A stretch of 49,098 nucleotides of DNA from Swaminathania salitolerans. GTDB lineage: Bacteria; Pseudomonadota; Alphaproteobacteria; Acetobacterales; Acetobacteraceae. Below, piece by piece: positions 1 through 8,897 of this stretch; positions within the stretch are counted from its first letter, which is position 1; each line of letters begins with the position of its first letter. A program made the position numbers and the translations under genes. The stretch lies in the NCBI RefSeq assembly GCF_025994315.1, contig NZ_BAQE01000017.1. One strand, written 5' to 3'. The notes beneath the pieces are model-generated. The model did not search any database and had not been told where the DNA came from. It saw nothing but the letters and a program-made list of their open reading frames with translations.

Positions 1-407
1 TTACGGAAACCGGGGGGGGTTGTCAAACACTTCCTCAATCCCCCCAAAACCCACGCCACATATGGACCACACCCGATTCCCGACAAAACCACTCACAAAA
101 AACAGGGAAAAAAATCGTCCGGAAAACAGATTCCTCACAAACACGGGAAAGAGACCGTCTTGCGGGCGCCTCCAAACCGGATAATCTCGACTCCCCATGG
201 CAAAGCAGTGCTCCTCCGTCGTCGTCGTCTCCGTTTCCTGCAAGGGCAGGGCCGGATCGGTGTGCGCACAGGAAGTCTTCTGAGCCCTCCCCCCAGCCCC
301 GCCGCCACGGCGGGGTGCGTTCGGATCTTGCCGGGTGGCCTTCTAAAGGTCTGTCCTCAATGCAAGCATCGTTCCTTTCCGGGATTTCCCTGGGCCTCTC
401 TCCATAG
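1..407. other. No convincing gene; leftmost intergenic region
   Basis: I see no coding region here with a credible start, ribosome site or recognisable protein. The first 160 bases are rich in A and C compared with the rest of the window. Between 297 and 315 lies a perfect 8-bp inverted repeat (CCCCGCCG, loop CCA, CGGCGGGG). It could be a terminator or a structured RNA element, but no run of T follows on either strand. The short open frames on both strands resemble nothing I recognise. Confidence 0.5.
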
Positions 408-759
408 GCCACGGCCTCTTTTCTGGTCTTCGCGCTGACAAGCTCTGCAAGTCCGGGGCCGAACAACCTGCTCATCATGACCATCGCCGCACGTTCGGGC
501 CTGAGAAATACTCTGCCAGGCATTGCGGCCATCACTGTAGCATTCGGTTCGATGCTTGCGGTCTGGGCAATGGGGAGTGGCCTTCACTATCGCGACAAAA
601 CTCGTCATCGGACTTGCTGCGCAACTCGGCTGGGCGGCGCTCGGTCTTTATCTGTACCGGCACCTGCATCGGCCGGGCGGGACGCCGGAGCATATGATCC
701 GGATCAATCGCGTGATGGGTGCTCTGTTGGCTGCATCGGCTCTCACCATGCTCGTCTGA
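408..759 (+). pseudogene. Remnant of a LysE/RhtB-family amino acid exporter
   Basis: Two pieces of one membrane exporter lie in different frames. The first (about 408-590) reads FLVFALTSSASPGPNNLLIM and then ARSGLRNTLPG, matching the family's N-terminal PGPN motif and its first two helices. The second (about 580-759) reads WGVAFTIATKL and then LGWAALGLYLYRHL, ending with RINRVMGALL, which matches the family's C-terminal helix. Together they give about 115 residues against roughly 200 in the family, so the middle is missing and the frame is broken. A TAG at 405-407 lies just ahead of the first piece in its frame. Intact members export amino acids such as lysine, threonine or homoserine across the inner membrane. 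The family call is from motifs, and loss of function is inferred from the deletion and frame change. Confidence 0.7.
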
Positions 760-786
760 CGCAGGTTTCTCGCACGGATGCAGATA

Positions 787-827
787 TGAGAAAGCCGCCC
801 GCATTGTCATGCGCGGCGGCTTTCTCA
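787..827. terminator. Bidirectional terminator hairpin
   Basis: A long inverted repeat (TGAGAAAGCCGCC and CGCAT, loop TGTC, then ATGCG and the complementary arm) pairs over about 17 bp with a single bulged base. It lies between the end of the exporter remnant (plus strand) and the stop of the csbD-like gene (minus strand). The AAAG/CTTT ends give short A and T tracts on both strands, so it can serve both converging transcripts. Confidence 0.75.
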
Positions 828-841
828 CATAATGAGGATAC

Positions 842-1054
842 TCAGAGCTTGTTGAGGCCGTCTTTGACGCTGTCGATGCCATCATTGACGGCACCTTTCA
901 CCTCGCCCTTTGTTTTCTCGGCCTTGCCTTCGAGGTTCTGTCCTTCGCCCTCGGCCTGAAGCTTCTCGTTATCCGTCAGCTTGCCGACTTCTTCCTTGAT
1001 CGAGCCGACCACCTGCTTGACGGTTCCGCTGACCTTGTCCGTGATTGAACTCAT
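842..1054 (-). CDS. CsbD-family stress response protein
   Basis: A 70-residue, lysine- and glutamate-rich protein with the typical CsbD composition. Motifs such as GTVKQVVGSIKEEVGKLT, then LEGKAEKTKGEVKGAV, form the repeated amphipathic K/E/G pattern of the family. The molecular function is not known; homologues are small soluble proteins induced by general or osmotic stress. The start is supported by AAGGA eight bases upstream of the ATG at 1054. The gene stands alone and ends against the hairpin at 787-827. The family assignment is firm and the stress role is taken from the family. Confidence 0.88.
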   Translation of the reverse strand: MSSITDKVSGTVKQVVGSIKEEVGKLTDNEKLQAEGEGQNLEGKAEKTKGEVKGAVNDGIDSVKDGLNKL

Positions 1055-1293
1055 GACACTGTTCCTTCTCGCCTGTAGCTACCGGTCGGGGCTACCGCGT
1101 GGGGATAGTCTGGGTACATCCCCCTGGAGGTCTGCTTCCGGCAGCACTGACCATTCAACGCAGTATCCCGGACAAAGTCGCATCGGCGGCGCTTTTTCCG
1201 GACAAACTCCGTCTTTTTTCCCGGGGTCCGTTCCCGTAAGATGAGGCCCCCCTCGCCACGAAGCGAGAAACCCCCGAACGAGAAAGCTCGCGA

Positions 1294-2193
1294 ATGGCCC
1301 TTTTCCTGTTTTTCGCCGTCGTGATCCTGTGGGGGCTGACCTGGTTTTCCATCCACCTCCAGATCGGGGGAACGAGCGCGGACGTCGCCATTTTCTGGCG
1401 GTTCGTCCTGTCGGCGTCTCTCATCGGGGGCGGTCTGGCAGCAACGGGCAAATTGCGCACGCCCCCCAAGGCGGCATGGCCCTGGATCGCCGGCATGGGC
1501 GTGTGTCTGTTTTCCTGCAACTTTCTCGGGATCTACAGCTCGGAACTCTTTCTGCCGAGCGGTACCGTTTCCGTCGTGTTCAGCATGGCGACGCTGTTCA
1601 ACACACTCAATCTCTGGTTGTTCTTTCGCAGGACACCCGATCTGCGCGTGTTGGCAGGCGGTATCCTCGGTGTCTGTGGCGTGGCCCTGCTTCTGGCGGG
1701 CGACATGGCGCATGAGAACTGGCATCTCATGCTGGCGGGGATGGGGTTTGCCTTGTTCGGCACCTATCTGTTTTCCTGCGGCAACATGCTCTCGCGTCAT
1801 CTGGCCGGATTCGAGATCAGCCTGACCAATACCGTCTTCTGGGGCATGCTCTGCGGTATTGCGTTGCTGGCCGTCATCATCCCGCTTTCGGGACATGGCT
1901 ACGGCTTTCCCCTCACATCTCGCTGGCTGGGTGGGCTGCTTTATCTGGCCCTGTTCGGCTCGGTGGCGGGATTTCTGTTCTATCTCGAGCTGGTGCGACG
2001 CATCGGCGCCGACAAGGCCGCCTATGCCACCATCCTCTCGCCCGTGATCGCGCTGGGCATTTCGGCTCTCTTCGAGAGGGTCTATTGGTCCGTGCCCATG
2101 CTGGCCGGGCTTCTTCTGATCCTGCTCGGCAATGTCCTGGCCTTCCTGCGCAGGAAACCCCTCCCCCAGCCTGTCGAGGTGGAGCAGGGCTGA
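1294..2193 (+). CDS. EamA-family (DMT) transporter
   Basis: A 299-residue integral membrane protein with about ten hydrophobic segments arranged as two EamA repeats (about residues 1-130 and 145-285). Signature stretches are ILWGLTWFSIHLQIG at the N-terminus and ATILSPVIALGISALFERV near the end of the second repeat. Members export amino acids, metabolites or drugs across the inner membrane; the substrate cannot be read from sequence. The length is typical. No strong ribosome site precedes the ATG, so the start is moderately certain. The ybaK-like gene follows after 68 bases and may be cotranscribed. Confidence 0.88.
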   Translation: MALFLFFAVVILWGLTWFSIHLQIGGTSADVAIFWRFVLSASLIGGGLAATGKLRTPPKAAWPWIAGMGVCLFSCNFLGIYSSELFLPSGTVSVVFSMATLFNTLNLWLFFRRTPDLRVLAGGILGVCGVALLLAGDMAHENWHLMLAGMGFALFGTYLFSCGNMLSRHLAGFEISLTNTVFWGMLCGIALLAVIIPLSGHGYGFPLTSRWLGGLLYLALFGSVAGFLFYLELVRRIGADKAAYATILSPVIALGISALFERVYWSVPMLAGLLLILLGNVLAFLRRKPLPQPVEVEQG

Positions 2194-2261
2194 CCGGTTT
2201 GACAGAATGAAAGCCCGGTTTTCTGATGGTCGTCCGGACTGCATAATCGGGAGACGATCTG

Positions 2262-2747
2262 ATGAAACCCGCCTCTGGCCAGACGCCTGGCCTCGCCCTG
2301 CTGGAGAAAGCGGGCATCGCCTATACGCTGCACAGCCATGATTACGACCCCGAAGCCGGTCGCAAGGGATTGCAGGCGGCAGAGTCGCTCGGCGTCTCGC
2401 CCGAGCGCGTTTTCAAGACGCTGATGATCTGGCTGGACAAGGAAAAGCCAGCCTGCGCCGTCATCCGGTCGGATCACAAGCTGAATTTGAAGGCCGTTGC
2501 CGCGGCGCTGGGAGGCAAATCGGCCGCCATGATGGCGCCACCCGACGCCGAGCGCCTGACCGCCTACAAGACCGGCGGAATCAGCCCTTTCGGGCAGAAA
2601 AAGCGCGTGCCCGTCCTGCTGGACAAGCACGCGCTCGGTCAGGAGCGGATTTTCGTCAATGCAGGGCGCAGGGGCCTGCAATGCGAGATCGACCCCGCCG
2701 CCGCTGCCAGTCGTTTCGACTGGACAGTCGGGGCTGTCGCAGAGTGA
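2262..2747 (+). CDS. ybaK: Cys-tRNA(Pro) deacylase, YbaK/EbsC family
   Basis: A 161-residue cytoplasmic protein that matches YbaK along its length. YbaK hydrolyses Cys-tRNA(Pro) formed when prolyl-tRNA synthetase mischarges cysteine. Visible hallmarks are the N-terminal helix (GLALLEKAGIAYTLHSHDY), the active-site lysine region (PERVFKTLMIW, Lys52) and the GGISPFGQKKRVP motif around residue 107. GGGAG lies eight bases before the ATG. The stop codon abuts the stop of the convergent TonB-receptor gene, so the two converging genes have no spacer. A second YbaK-domain gene of a different subgroup is at 26166. Confidence 0.92.
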   Translation: MKPASGQTPGLALLEKAGIAYTLHSHDYDPEAGRKGLQAAESLGVSPERVFKTLMIWLDKEKPACAVIRSDHKLNLKAVAAALGGKSAAMMAPPDAERLTAYKTGGISPFGQKKRVPVLLDKHALGQERIFVNAGRRGLQCEIDPAAAASRFDWTVGAVAE

Positions 2748-5198
2748 TCAGAAGCCGGTCGAAAGCGTGACCATGGCCGAGAAAGGCGGGTTCAGGTAAT
2801 AGGACGGCATTCCGCCCGACGCGATGGTCGTGCCGTAAACGCCCTTGACGGGGTTGGCATTGGTCGAGAAGCCATAGACGCCGTTGCGGAACTTGGCACC
2901 CGTGAGGTTGGTCATGTTCAGCTGGATCTGGGGCGATTTGAGATAACCGGCATTCTTGAACCGGTATCCCATGCCGACCTGGTTGGTGATGTATTGCGGC
3001 ACAGAGTTGTCGTTCATGAAGGTCGCATATTGCTTGCCGACATATTTCACCTGACCGGAGAACCAGAAGCTTCCGTTATCCCAGTCGAGGCCGATACCCG
3101 CCTGCTGCTTGGGAGACCGGATGGCGATCTTGCCTTTGGTCGGCAGGAGATCGGCGCCCACGCGGATATTGTTGTCGATGGTCGCGTGCAGGTATTCGAA
3201 CGTCACATAGGGACGCAGATGGTGCCAGGGACGGGTGCCGAGCTGGATATCGACGCCGCGCGTGGTCTGACCGCCGGCATTGACCGTCTGGCTGTAGCTC
3301 GCGCCCGACGCGCCGTCATAATAGTTGAGCGTCTGCTGACGGTTGGTCAGGTTGTAGTTGAAGAACGAGATCGAACCCACCAGAAGGTCGCCGTTATAGC
3401 GATATCCCAGCTCTTCCTCGATCGTGTATTCCGGCTTGGACGCACCGCCGCGCTGGGTCTGCACGCCCGCGATGTTGTAGTAGTCGACCAGCGAGGTGCT
3501 GGACGGGATCTTGAAGTTGGTATTCCCGGCCACGTAGATCTGGTGATGGCGGTTGAAGTTCCACGCAATACCGATCTGCGGCAGGGGCTCAGGCGTGTGC
3601 AGGTTGCGGTTATAGGTCGTTCCCGGGGTGTAGTTGTACACCCGACGCGTGATCATGGCCTCCTTGAAGCCGACCGTGATGTTCAGGCGATCGTTGAAAT
3701 ACTTCATGGTATCGCCGATGAACAGCATGTTCACCTGGGTGAGCGACAGGAAGTCGCGTGCCTTGAAGGGCTGGCCGTCGGTCGTGGTGATCAGATCGGT
3801 CGTGCCCCAGATATTGTTCGGGACGCCCGTCTGCTGGTTCACGATTCCATAGGGTGAGTACTGGGACTGGTTCGAATATTCGTACCACCAGCCGAACTGG
3901 ATATCGTGATGATTGTTGGGTCGGTAATGCAGGGAGATCGTATTGCCCGTACGGAACTGCTCCTGATTCGAGGGGGCGAAAGCGAGCACGCTTTTCGCAC
4001 CGTCCAGATCGAGGGAAACGGGCTGGTTCCCCATATAGGCCTGGGACGGGATGACCGACGCGCCCGTACCGTTACCGATACCGTGCCAGAAATAGAGCGA
4101 GTCCTCGAGGGTCAGCTTGGGCGTGATGACGAGATGGGTCGGCAGCACCGCCACCACGTTCTCGAACGGATTGACGTGAAGCTTGTAATACGCGGCACCT
4201 GCGGCGTTGGGCCCTGCGTAATTCGCCGCATAATTGGTGCTGTATCCGGTCCTGAGCCACTGGGTGTAGTTCGGGGCCAGATAGAAGTCGTTCGTCTGGT
4301 TGTTATAGGCGACCGTCAGCCCGGTATGGCTCCCGTTCTGGAAATCCTTCACCAGCTTGAAGTCGTAGTGATATTTCTCCGCCTGCCCCGGACCGCGCCA
4401 GTTATTGCCCTTCGTATGGCTGAAGGCGAACATGGCGCGCACGCCGCTATTGCCGATATCGCCGGAATTCAGACGCAGGAACTGACGGAACGTATCGAAG
4501 GAGCCGAACGAGACATCCATCACCCCGCCGCGATGATGCGAAGGATTGCTCATGGTCATGGAGGTCAGACCGGCCGAGGCACTCGTGACCGGAGAGCCGA
4601 TATCGACCGAACCGGGCTGGAGCGAGACCGTCTCGAGATTTTCGGATTCGAGCACCTCGTTCGAGTAGAACTGGCCGCCGCCGATATCGTTGAGGGGCGC
4701 GCCATCGAGCAGCCAGCCCACTTCGGTCTGGTCGAAGCCGCGCACGTTCACCTGACCGGTGAACAGGCCGAACGGGTCGGCCTGCGCCACGTTGACGCTC
4801 GGCAGCATGGCCAGAACCTGCTGCACGTTCACGGATGGGGCGAGCTTCGCGATGAAATCATGCGTGACGGTCTGGACGGCCTTGGGCGCCGTCTCGACGC
4901 GAAGCAGCCCGCCACCGGGCTGACGCGTGCGCTGGCTTCGTCCCGTTACGGCGATTTCTTCGGGGCGCGCGCTGGCCATGAGCGGCGCGGAGACCGTTGC
5001 GGCGCGGGGGGACGTTGCCGTGGCCTGTGCCGCAGGCACTGCCGCCGGCGCTCCCGTCCGGGACGGATGAGCGGACCGATGGCTGGACGCATGGTGCTTG
5101 TGACGGGTCGGCGCAGCGGTCGAGACCTGGATGCTGCCGGCAAGGGCGGTGCCCCCGAGCAGCATCAAAAGACAACGATGCGTGAAACTGGACGGCAT
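2748..5198 (-). CDS. TonB-dependent outer-membrane receptor
   Basis: An 816-residue outer-membrane protein. Residues 1 to about 28 form a signal peptide (LLMLLGGTALAGS core). A linker rich in His, Ala, Pro and Ser follows (about 30-75). The plug domain spans about 95-215, with QVNVRGFDQTEVGWLLDG as the conserved core, and the rest is a beta-barrel with alternating aromatic strands. The protein ends in LSTGF, whose terminal Phe is the usual signal for BAM-mediated insertion. I see no N-terminal STN signalling domain, so it is probably a pure transporter. The substrate (siderophore, cobalamin, sugar or metal) cannot be assigned. It is transcribed divergently from the TVP38-family gene, and a TonB-like protein is encoded at 25013. 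Confidence 0.93.
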   Translation of the reverse strand: MPSSFTHRCLLMLLGGTALAGSIQVSTAAPTRHKHHASSHRSAHPSRTGAPAAVPAAQATATSPRAATVSAPLMASARPEEIAVTGRSQRTRQPGGGLLRVETAPKAVQTVTHDFIAKLAPSVNVQQVLAMLPSVNVAQADPFGLFTGQVNVRGFDQTEVGWLLDGAPLNDIGGGQFYSNEVLESENLETVSLQPGSVDIGSPVTSASAGLTSMTMSNPSHHRGGVMDVSFGSFDTFRQFLRLNSGDIGNSGVRAMFAFSHTKGNNWRGPGQAEKYHYDFKLVKDFQNGSHTGLTVAYNNQTNDFYLAPNYTQWLRTGYSTNYAANYAGPNAAGAAYYKLHVNPFENVVAVLPTHLVITPKLTLEDSLYFWHGIGNGTGASVIPSQAYMGNQPVSLDLDGAKSVLAFAPSNQEQFRTGNTISLHYRPNNHHDIQFGWWYEYSNQSQYSPYGIVNQQTGVPNNIWGTTDLITTTDGQPFKARDFLSLTQVNMLFIGDTMKYFNDRLNITVGFKEAMITRRVYNYTPGTTYNRNLHTPEPLPQIGIAWNFNRHHQIYVAGNTNFKIPSSTSLVDYYNIAGVQTQRGGASKPEYTIEEELGYRYNGDLLVGSISFFNYNLTNRQQTLNYYDGASGASYSQTVNAGGQTTRGVDIQLGTRPWHHLRPYVTFEYLHATIDNNIRVGADLLPTKGKIAIRSPKQQAGIGLDWDNGSFWFSGQVKYVGKQYATFMNDNSVPQYITNQVGMGYRFKNAGYLKSPQIQLNMTNLTGAKFRNGVYGFSTNANPVKGVYGTTIASGGMPSYYLNPPFSAMVTLSTGF

Positions 5199-5227
5199 AG
5201 AACGGTGTTTCCCCTCGGAACCAGGTT

Positions 5228-5267
5228 GCGCAAGCGATTGTTGCGCGCGTGAATTATCGTTACGATA
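5228..5267. promoter_or_regulatory. Inverted repeats in the divergent receptor/TVP38 promoter region
   Basis: The 239-base gap between two divergent genes holds two inverted repeats close to the receptor start. One is GCGCAA at 5228-5233 paired with TTGCGC at 5241-5246. The other is TATCGT-T-ACGATA at 5255-5267, a perfect 6-bp arm repeat with one central base. Both sit about 30-70 bases upstream of the receptor ATG, where an operator would act. They match no operator I can name with confidence. Confidence 0.35.
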
Positions 5268-5437
5268 TCAAACAGAACTACCCTCCCGGGCTACCAGTTG
5301 CCTTACGGGACGGCAACGAAACTCCATTCAGATATGGCCGCGGGGTGACAGAATCGTCACGCGGTGTCACCAATCTGCATCATCGGCGCGCTTCCCTTGC
5401 CCCTGCCCCCGCTGCTAAGTCGCCGGAGACGTGATCA

Positions 5438-6178
5438 ATGGAGGCTCTTCCCCTGGCCGGTTCTTCGCATTCGGGTTTCGCCCTGCCCGCCGCCCTCTGG
5501 AAAACGGGGGGAACGCTCGTCCTTCTCGCCTGTCTGCTTCTGCTTGCGCATGAATTTTCGGTGACACGCTCGCTGCTGGCGCTGATCCGTGGGTGGAAGG
5601 ACCAGAGAGGCGCGCCGTTCCTCTTCCTGCTGGTCGGTATCCCGTACAGTTTTTTCGGCCTTCCCCGGCAGGGCCTCTGTCTCGCAGCAGGGCTCGTATT
5701 CGGCACGCTGACAGGATTCGTTCTGGCGAGTGCGGCCAGTCTCTCGGGTGCCGTTCTCGGCTTCGTATGGATTCGCCGTCTGGCAAGCCATGCCCAGCGC
5801 CGCCATCTCCAGACCCGCTTCCGCGGCAGGCTCGCCCTGATCGGCCGGATCCTCGAGCGGACCCCGTTCCAGGCGGTTCTGACCCTGCGGCTTCTTCCCG
5901 TCGGCTCCGCCGTCATGGTCACCGCGGCAGCCGGTCTCTATGGCGTTCCGCTTGCGGCCTTCACCTGGGCCACATTCCTCGGCGCGCTACCCCAGAATCT
6001 GGTCTTCGTCCTCATCGGCGCGGGCACCGAACTCGGCCAGAGCTTCCAGATCGGTCTCGGCATCCTTCTCTTCGCGGGGTCGTCCCTGCTCGCCGCGATG
6101 CTGCTGGCCCGGGCACGGCGCGAAGGAAACGCGATAGCCGCCCTGGCCGAGAAGACGGAACCGCCCCCAGCCGCCTGA
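5438..6178 (+). CDS. TVP38/TMEM64-family (VTT domain) membrane protein
   Basis: A 246-residue inner-membrane protein with about six hydrophobic segments. The VTT/SNARE-associated core is visible around residues 65-200: GIPYSFFGLPRQGLCLAAG, then the glycine-rich GTLTGFVLASAASLSGAV, then RLLPVGSAVMVTAAAGLYG and GALPQNLVFVLIG. The family is related to DedA and is tied to membrane homeostasis and lipid handling, but the precise activity here is unknown. The C-terminal tail is short and charged. The gene is divergent from the TonB receptor and is followed 241 bases later by an MFS gene. Confidence 0.85.
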   Translation: MEALPLAGSSHSGFALPAALWKTGGTLVLLACLLLLAHEFSVTRSLLALIRGWKDQRGAPFLFLLVGIPYSFFGLPRQGLCLAAGLVFGTLTGFVLASAASLSGAVLGFVWIRRLASHAQRRHLQTRFRGRLALIGRILERTPFQAVLTLRLLPVGSAVMVTAAAGLYGVPLAAFTWATFLGALPQNLVFVLIGAGTELGQSFQIGLGILLFAGSSLLAAMLLARARREGNAIAALAEKTEPPPAA

Positions 6179-6419
6179 CACCGCATCCCGCCATTTCGCG
6201 CGCAGGCCATGCCCGGAAGATCGGGACACCGGGAGGAAAGTTAAAAAAAGAGATTGAAAAACCCGGCGCCTGCGATATCTGACACGGGATCGTCAGAGAC
6301 CGGCCCGAAAAACGCCTTTCTGTCATGGGCGTATGCGTATCACCCGACCGGCTCAGCCGACCGGCAGGGGAAATCTGGACCACAATTCTCGCAGTTCAAA
6401 CATCCAGCAGGAGCGCCTC

Positions 6420-7724
6420 ATGGCCTCTCCCGACGGGATCCCTGTCACTGTCACTCCCGACACCGTGTCGAAGGCGAACGCGCCCTCGCCGGAAACGGCA
6501 GCCTTGCCTGGCTGGCTTCCGCTCCTTCTCGGGTTTCTGACCGCCGTCGGTCCCGTCTCGACCGATATCTATCTGCCCGCCTTCCCGGCGCTCGAGCGCT
6601 CTCTTCACGCACCGGCGGGCAGTGCCGGGATGACGCTTTCGGCCTGGATGGTCGGGCTTGCGATCGGCCAGATTACCATGGGGCCCCTTGCCGACCGGTT
6701 CGGACGGCGCATTCCGATGCTCATCGGCATGATCGTCTATACGATCGGCAGCGTCGGCTGCGCCATGGCCACGACCATGACCTCGATGTGTCTCTTCCGC
6801 CTCGTCGCGGCCATCGCGGCCTCGGCCAGTATCGTGATCCCGAGTGCCTGCGTGCGCGATCTTTCCTCCGGGAACGAGGCCGCACGTCTGATGTCCAAAC
6901 TCATCCTGATCCAGGGCATCGTTCCCATCCTCGCCCCCATGCTGGGAGGAATCGCCCTGGATTACATAAGCTGGCGGGCCATCTTCTGGGTCTCGTCGCT
7001 TTATGGCGCTGTCTGCGTACTGTTCCTTCTGCGCGCCTTTCCGGAAACCCTGCCTCAGGAAAAGAGACGGGAGCTTCGTCCCCTGTCCCTGCTTCATCGC
7101 TACGCCATCATCGCACGCGAGCGCAGCTTCATCACCAATGCGCTCGTCTGGGGGTTCTGCGGTTTTCTCTCCTTCACCTATCTCACCGCCGCGCCAACGG
7201 TTTTCGAGCATATCTTCGGGTTCACCCCCGCCCATTACGGAATGCTCTTCGGCCTCTTCGCGGTCTGCATGATCGGCTCCTCCCAGATCAACGCCGCCCT
7301 CGTCGGACGGGTCAGCTCCTCTGCCATGCTGGGATGGGCTCTCGTCATTTCCATCCTCGGCGCGATCGCCCTGCTGGTGGTGGTCATGCTGGCCGAGCAA
7401 TATCCCGGCTCCGGACATCACATCCGGCAGATCATGCTCGTTCCGATCGTGGGCTGCATGATGATCACACTCGGCATGACCGGAATCATCGGTCCGAACG
7501 CGATGGTGGGCGCTCTTTCGAACCAGTCCCATTATGCCGGTAGCGCCTCCGCCTTTGCCGGGACGATGCAATATGCTCTCGGCTCGCTCGCCAGCACGGC
7601 CATCGGGCTTCTTCCTGCGGATACGCCCATGCCGATGGCAGCCCTGATGCTGTTTGCCGCGTTGATGATGGGGGTCTTCGCTGTCATGCGCCCGCATGTT
7701 GCCCCCCCGGCCCAGCCCGGTTAG
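6420..7724 (+). CDS. MFS multidrug exporter, Bcr/CflA type
   Basis: A 434-residue, 12-helix major facilitator protein. After about 35 hydrophilic residues the first helix carries the DHA1 signature GPVSTDIYLPAFPALE. The second conserved loop has GPLADRFGRRIPML, the MFS motif A. These features place it among drug/proton antiporters of the Bcr/CflA group; the substrate is unknown. The start at 6420 is chosen because AGGAG lies six bases upstream. An in-frame ATG at 6333 has no ribosome site and would add 29 residues of low-complexity sequence. It is followed at a short distance by a response-regulator gene in the same direction. Confidence 0.9.
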   Translation: MASPDGIPVTVTPDTVSKANAPSPETAALPGWLPLLLGFLTAVGPVSTDIYLPAFPALERSLHAPAGSAGMTLSAWMVGLAIGQITMGPLADRFGRRIPMLIGMIVYTIGSVGCAMATTMTSMCLFRLVAAIAASASIVIPSACVRDLSSGNEAARLMSKLILIQGIVPILAPMLGGIALDYISWRAIFWVSSLYGAVCVLFLLRAFPETLPQEKRRELRPLSLLHRYAIIARERSFITNALVWGFCGFLSFTYLTAAPTVFEHIFGFTPAHYGMLFGLFAVCMIGSSQINAALVGRVSSSAMLGWALVISILGAIALLVVVMLAEQYPGSGHHIRQIMLVPIVGCMMITLGMTGIIGPNAMVGALSNQSHYAGSASAFAGTMQYALGSLASTAIGLLPADTPMPMAALMLFAALMMGVFAVMRPHVAPPAQPG

Positions 7725-7787
7725 CCCCGGATCCGTTCAACGAGGGCATGTCCATGCGTGACATCCCCCAACAGGGAGTTTGTCCCC

Positions 7788-8159
7788 ATGCCCGCTGCCA
7801 CCGTACTTCTTGTCGAGGATGACGATTCGATAGCCCTGATCGTGGATACGATCCTGACCGGTGCGGGCTACAGGGTCATGCAGGCCCGCAGCGCAGACGA
7901 AGCCCTTGTCCTGGCGGGGGAGATTCCTCCGGCCATTCTCGTCTCCGATCTCAATCTTCCGGGCGGGATGGGAGGCGATGCGCTCGCGCTCGCGCTGCGC
8001 GAAACCGTTCCGACGCTGGGTATCGTTCTCATTTCGGGTGATTTCGAGGATTCGTCGCGCCGGGACGATCTTGTCCCGGGTGCGATCATCCTGCCCAAAC
8101 CTTTCCGGCGTGCGGAGCTGATGGCGGCCCTCGCAGAAACGGGCCGCGAGGCCTCCTGA
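7788..8159 (+). CDS. Single-domain response regulator (receiver only)
   Basis: A 123-residue CheY-like receiver domain with no output domain. The acidic pair is Glu10/Asp11 (LLVEDDDS), the phosphoacceptor is Asp54 (LVSDLNLPGG), the switch Ser is Ser83 (LISGD) and the conserved Lys is Lys104 (LPKPF). Such proteins pass phosphate within a relay or bind partner proteins directly. The start at 7788 is preferred because GGGAG precedes it; a GTG at 7758 would add ten residues without a clear ribosome site. No histidine kinase is nearby, so its partner is encoded elsewhere. Genes on both sides (exporter, apt) give no clue to its role. Confidence 0.9.
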   Translation: MPAATVLLVEDDDSIALIVDTILTGAGYRVMQARSADEALVLAGEIPPAILVSDLNLPGGMGGDALALALRETVPTLGIVLISGDFEDSSRRDDLVPGAIILPKPFRRAELMAALAETGREAS

Positions 8160-8224
8160 CATTTACAACCGGGACGCGACGCGGCTAGATGCCGCGCCCC
8201 TTGACGATGGAGACAGGCAGGATC

Positions 8225-8776
8225 ATGGCCCAGGATACGCAACGCGGTGAGCAACCGGAACTCGATCTGAAGAACTACATTCGCGAGATCCCCGATTTTC
8301 CCAAGCCGGGTATCCTGTTCTACGATATCTCGACCCTGATCCGGAATGCCGATGCGTGGCAGATCGCAACGGCCCGCCTCACCCGCGCGATCGCGCCCTG
8401 GCAGCCGGACCTGCTCGCCGGAATCGAAAGCCGTGGCTTTCTGACGGCGGCACCTGTCGCGATGCGTCTCGGCTGCGGGTTCATCATGCTGCGCAAGCCC
8501 GGCAAGCTTCCGGGCAAGACGATCTCGCTGCAATACGGCCTGGAATACGGTCAGGACGAGCTGCATATCCAGGAAGATGCCGTCAAGCCCGGCCAGCGCG
8601 TCGTGGTTCTGGACGATCTTCTTGCAACCGGCGGCACGCTCGCGGCCTCGATCCGTCTGCTCCAGAAGGTCGGTGCCGAAGTGGTCGGCACGTCGGTTCT
8701 GGTCGAGCTCGACGGTCTGGGCGGGCGCGACAGGCTCGATGTTCCGCTCCATTCCCTTCTGACCTACCCGGCCTGA
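8225..8776 (+). CDS. apt: Adenine phosphoribosyltransferase
   Basis: A 183-residue purine salvage enzyme that joins adenine to PRPP to give AMP and pyrophosphate in the cytoplasm. The N-terminal IREIPDFPKPGILFYDI motif (about 19-35) is diagnostic for Apt. The PRPP-binding loop VVVLDDLLATGGTLAAS lies at about 126-142, and IESRGFL (about 67-73) is also conserved. The length matches the family. In-frame ATG codons at 8189 and 8207 would extend the N-terminus. I chose 8225, close behind a GGCAGGA sequence, because the encoded start fits the family. The start is moderately certain. Confidence 0.93.
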   Translation: MAQDTQRGEQPELDLKNYIREIPDFPKPGILFYDISTLIRNADAWQIATARLTRAIAPWQPDLLAGIESRGFLTAAPVAMRLGCGFIMLRKPGKLPGKTISLQYGLEYGQDELHIQEDAVKPGQRVVVLDDLLATGGTLAASIRLLQKVGAEVVGTSVLVELDGLGGRDRLDVPLHSLLTYPA

Positions 8777-8897
8777 GCCGCAGGCCCCGGCCGAACCGGA
8801 GGCCCGGACTGAACCGTCTGGAGGAGGAGCGCTTTCCCATCCCGGACGGTCAGGCCTTCCGGACGGACCTGCCTTTTTCCATCGAAGGAGAAGACCC

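Noticed and set aside
1051..2244. A 397-codon minus-strand frame opposite the EamA transporter gene
   Set aside because: It consists of Gln/Arg/Glu-rich shadow sequence with no motif; the plus strand encodes a typical ten-helix transporter.
3906..5252. A 448-codon open frame on the plus strand opposite the TonB receptor
   Set aside because: It is antisense to a clear outer-membrane receptor. Its translation is rich in Arg, Gly and Glu with no recognisable motif, as expected for the opposite strand of a GC-rich gene.
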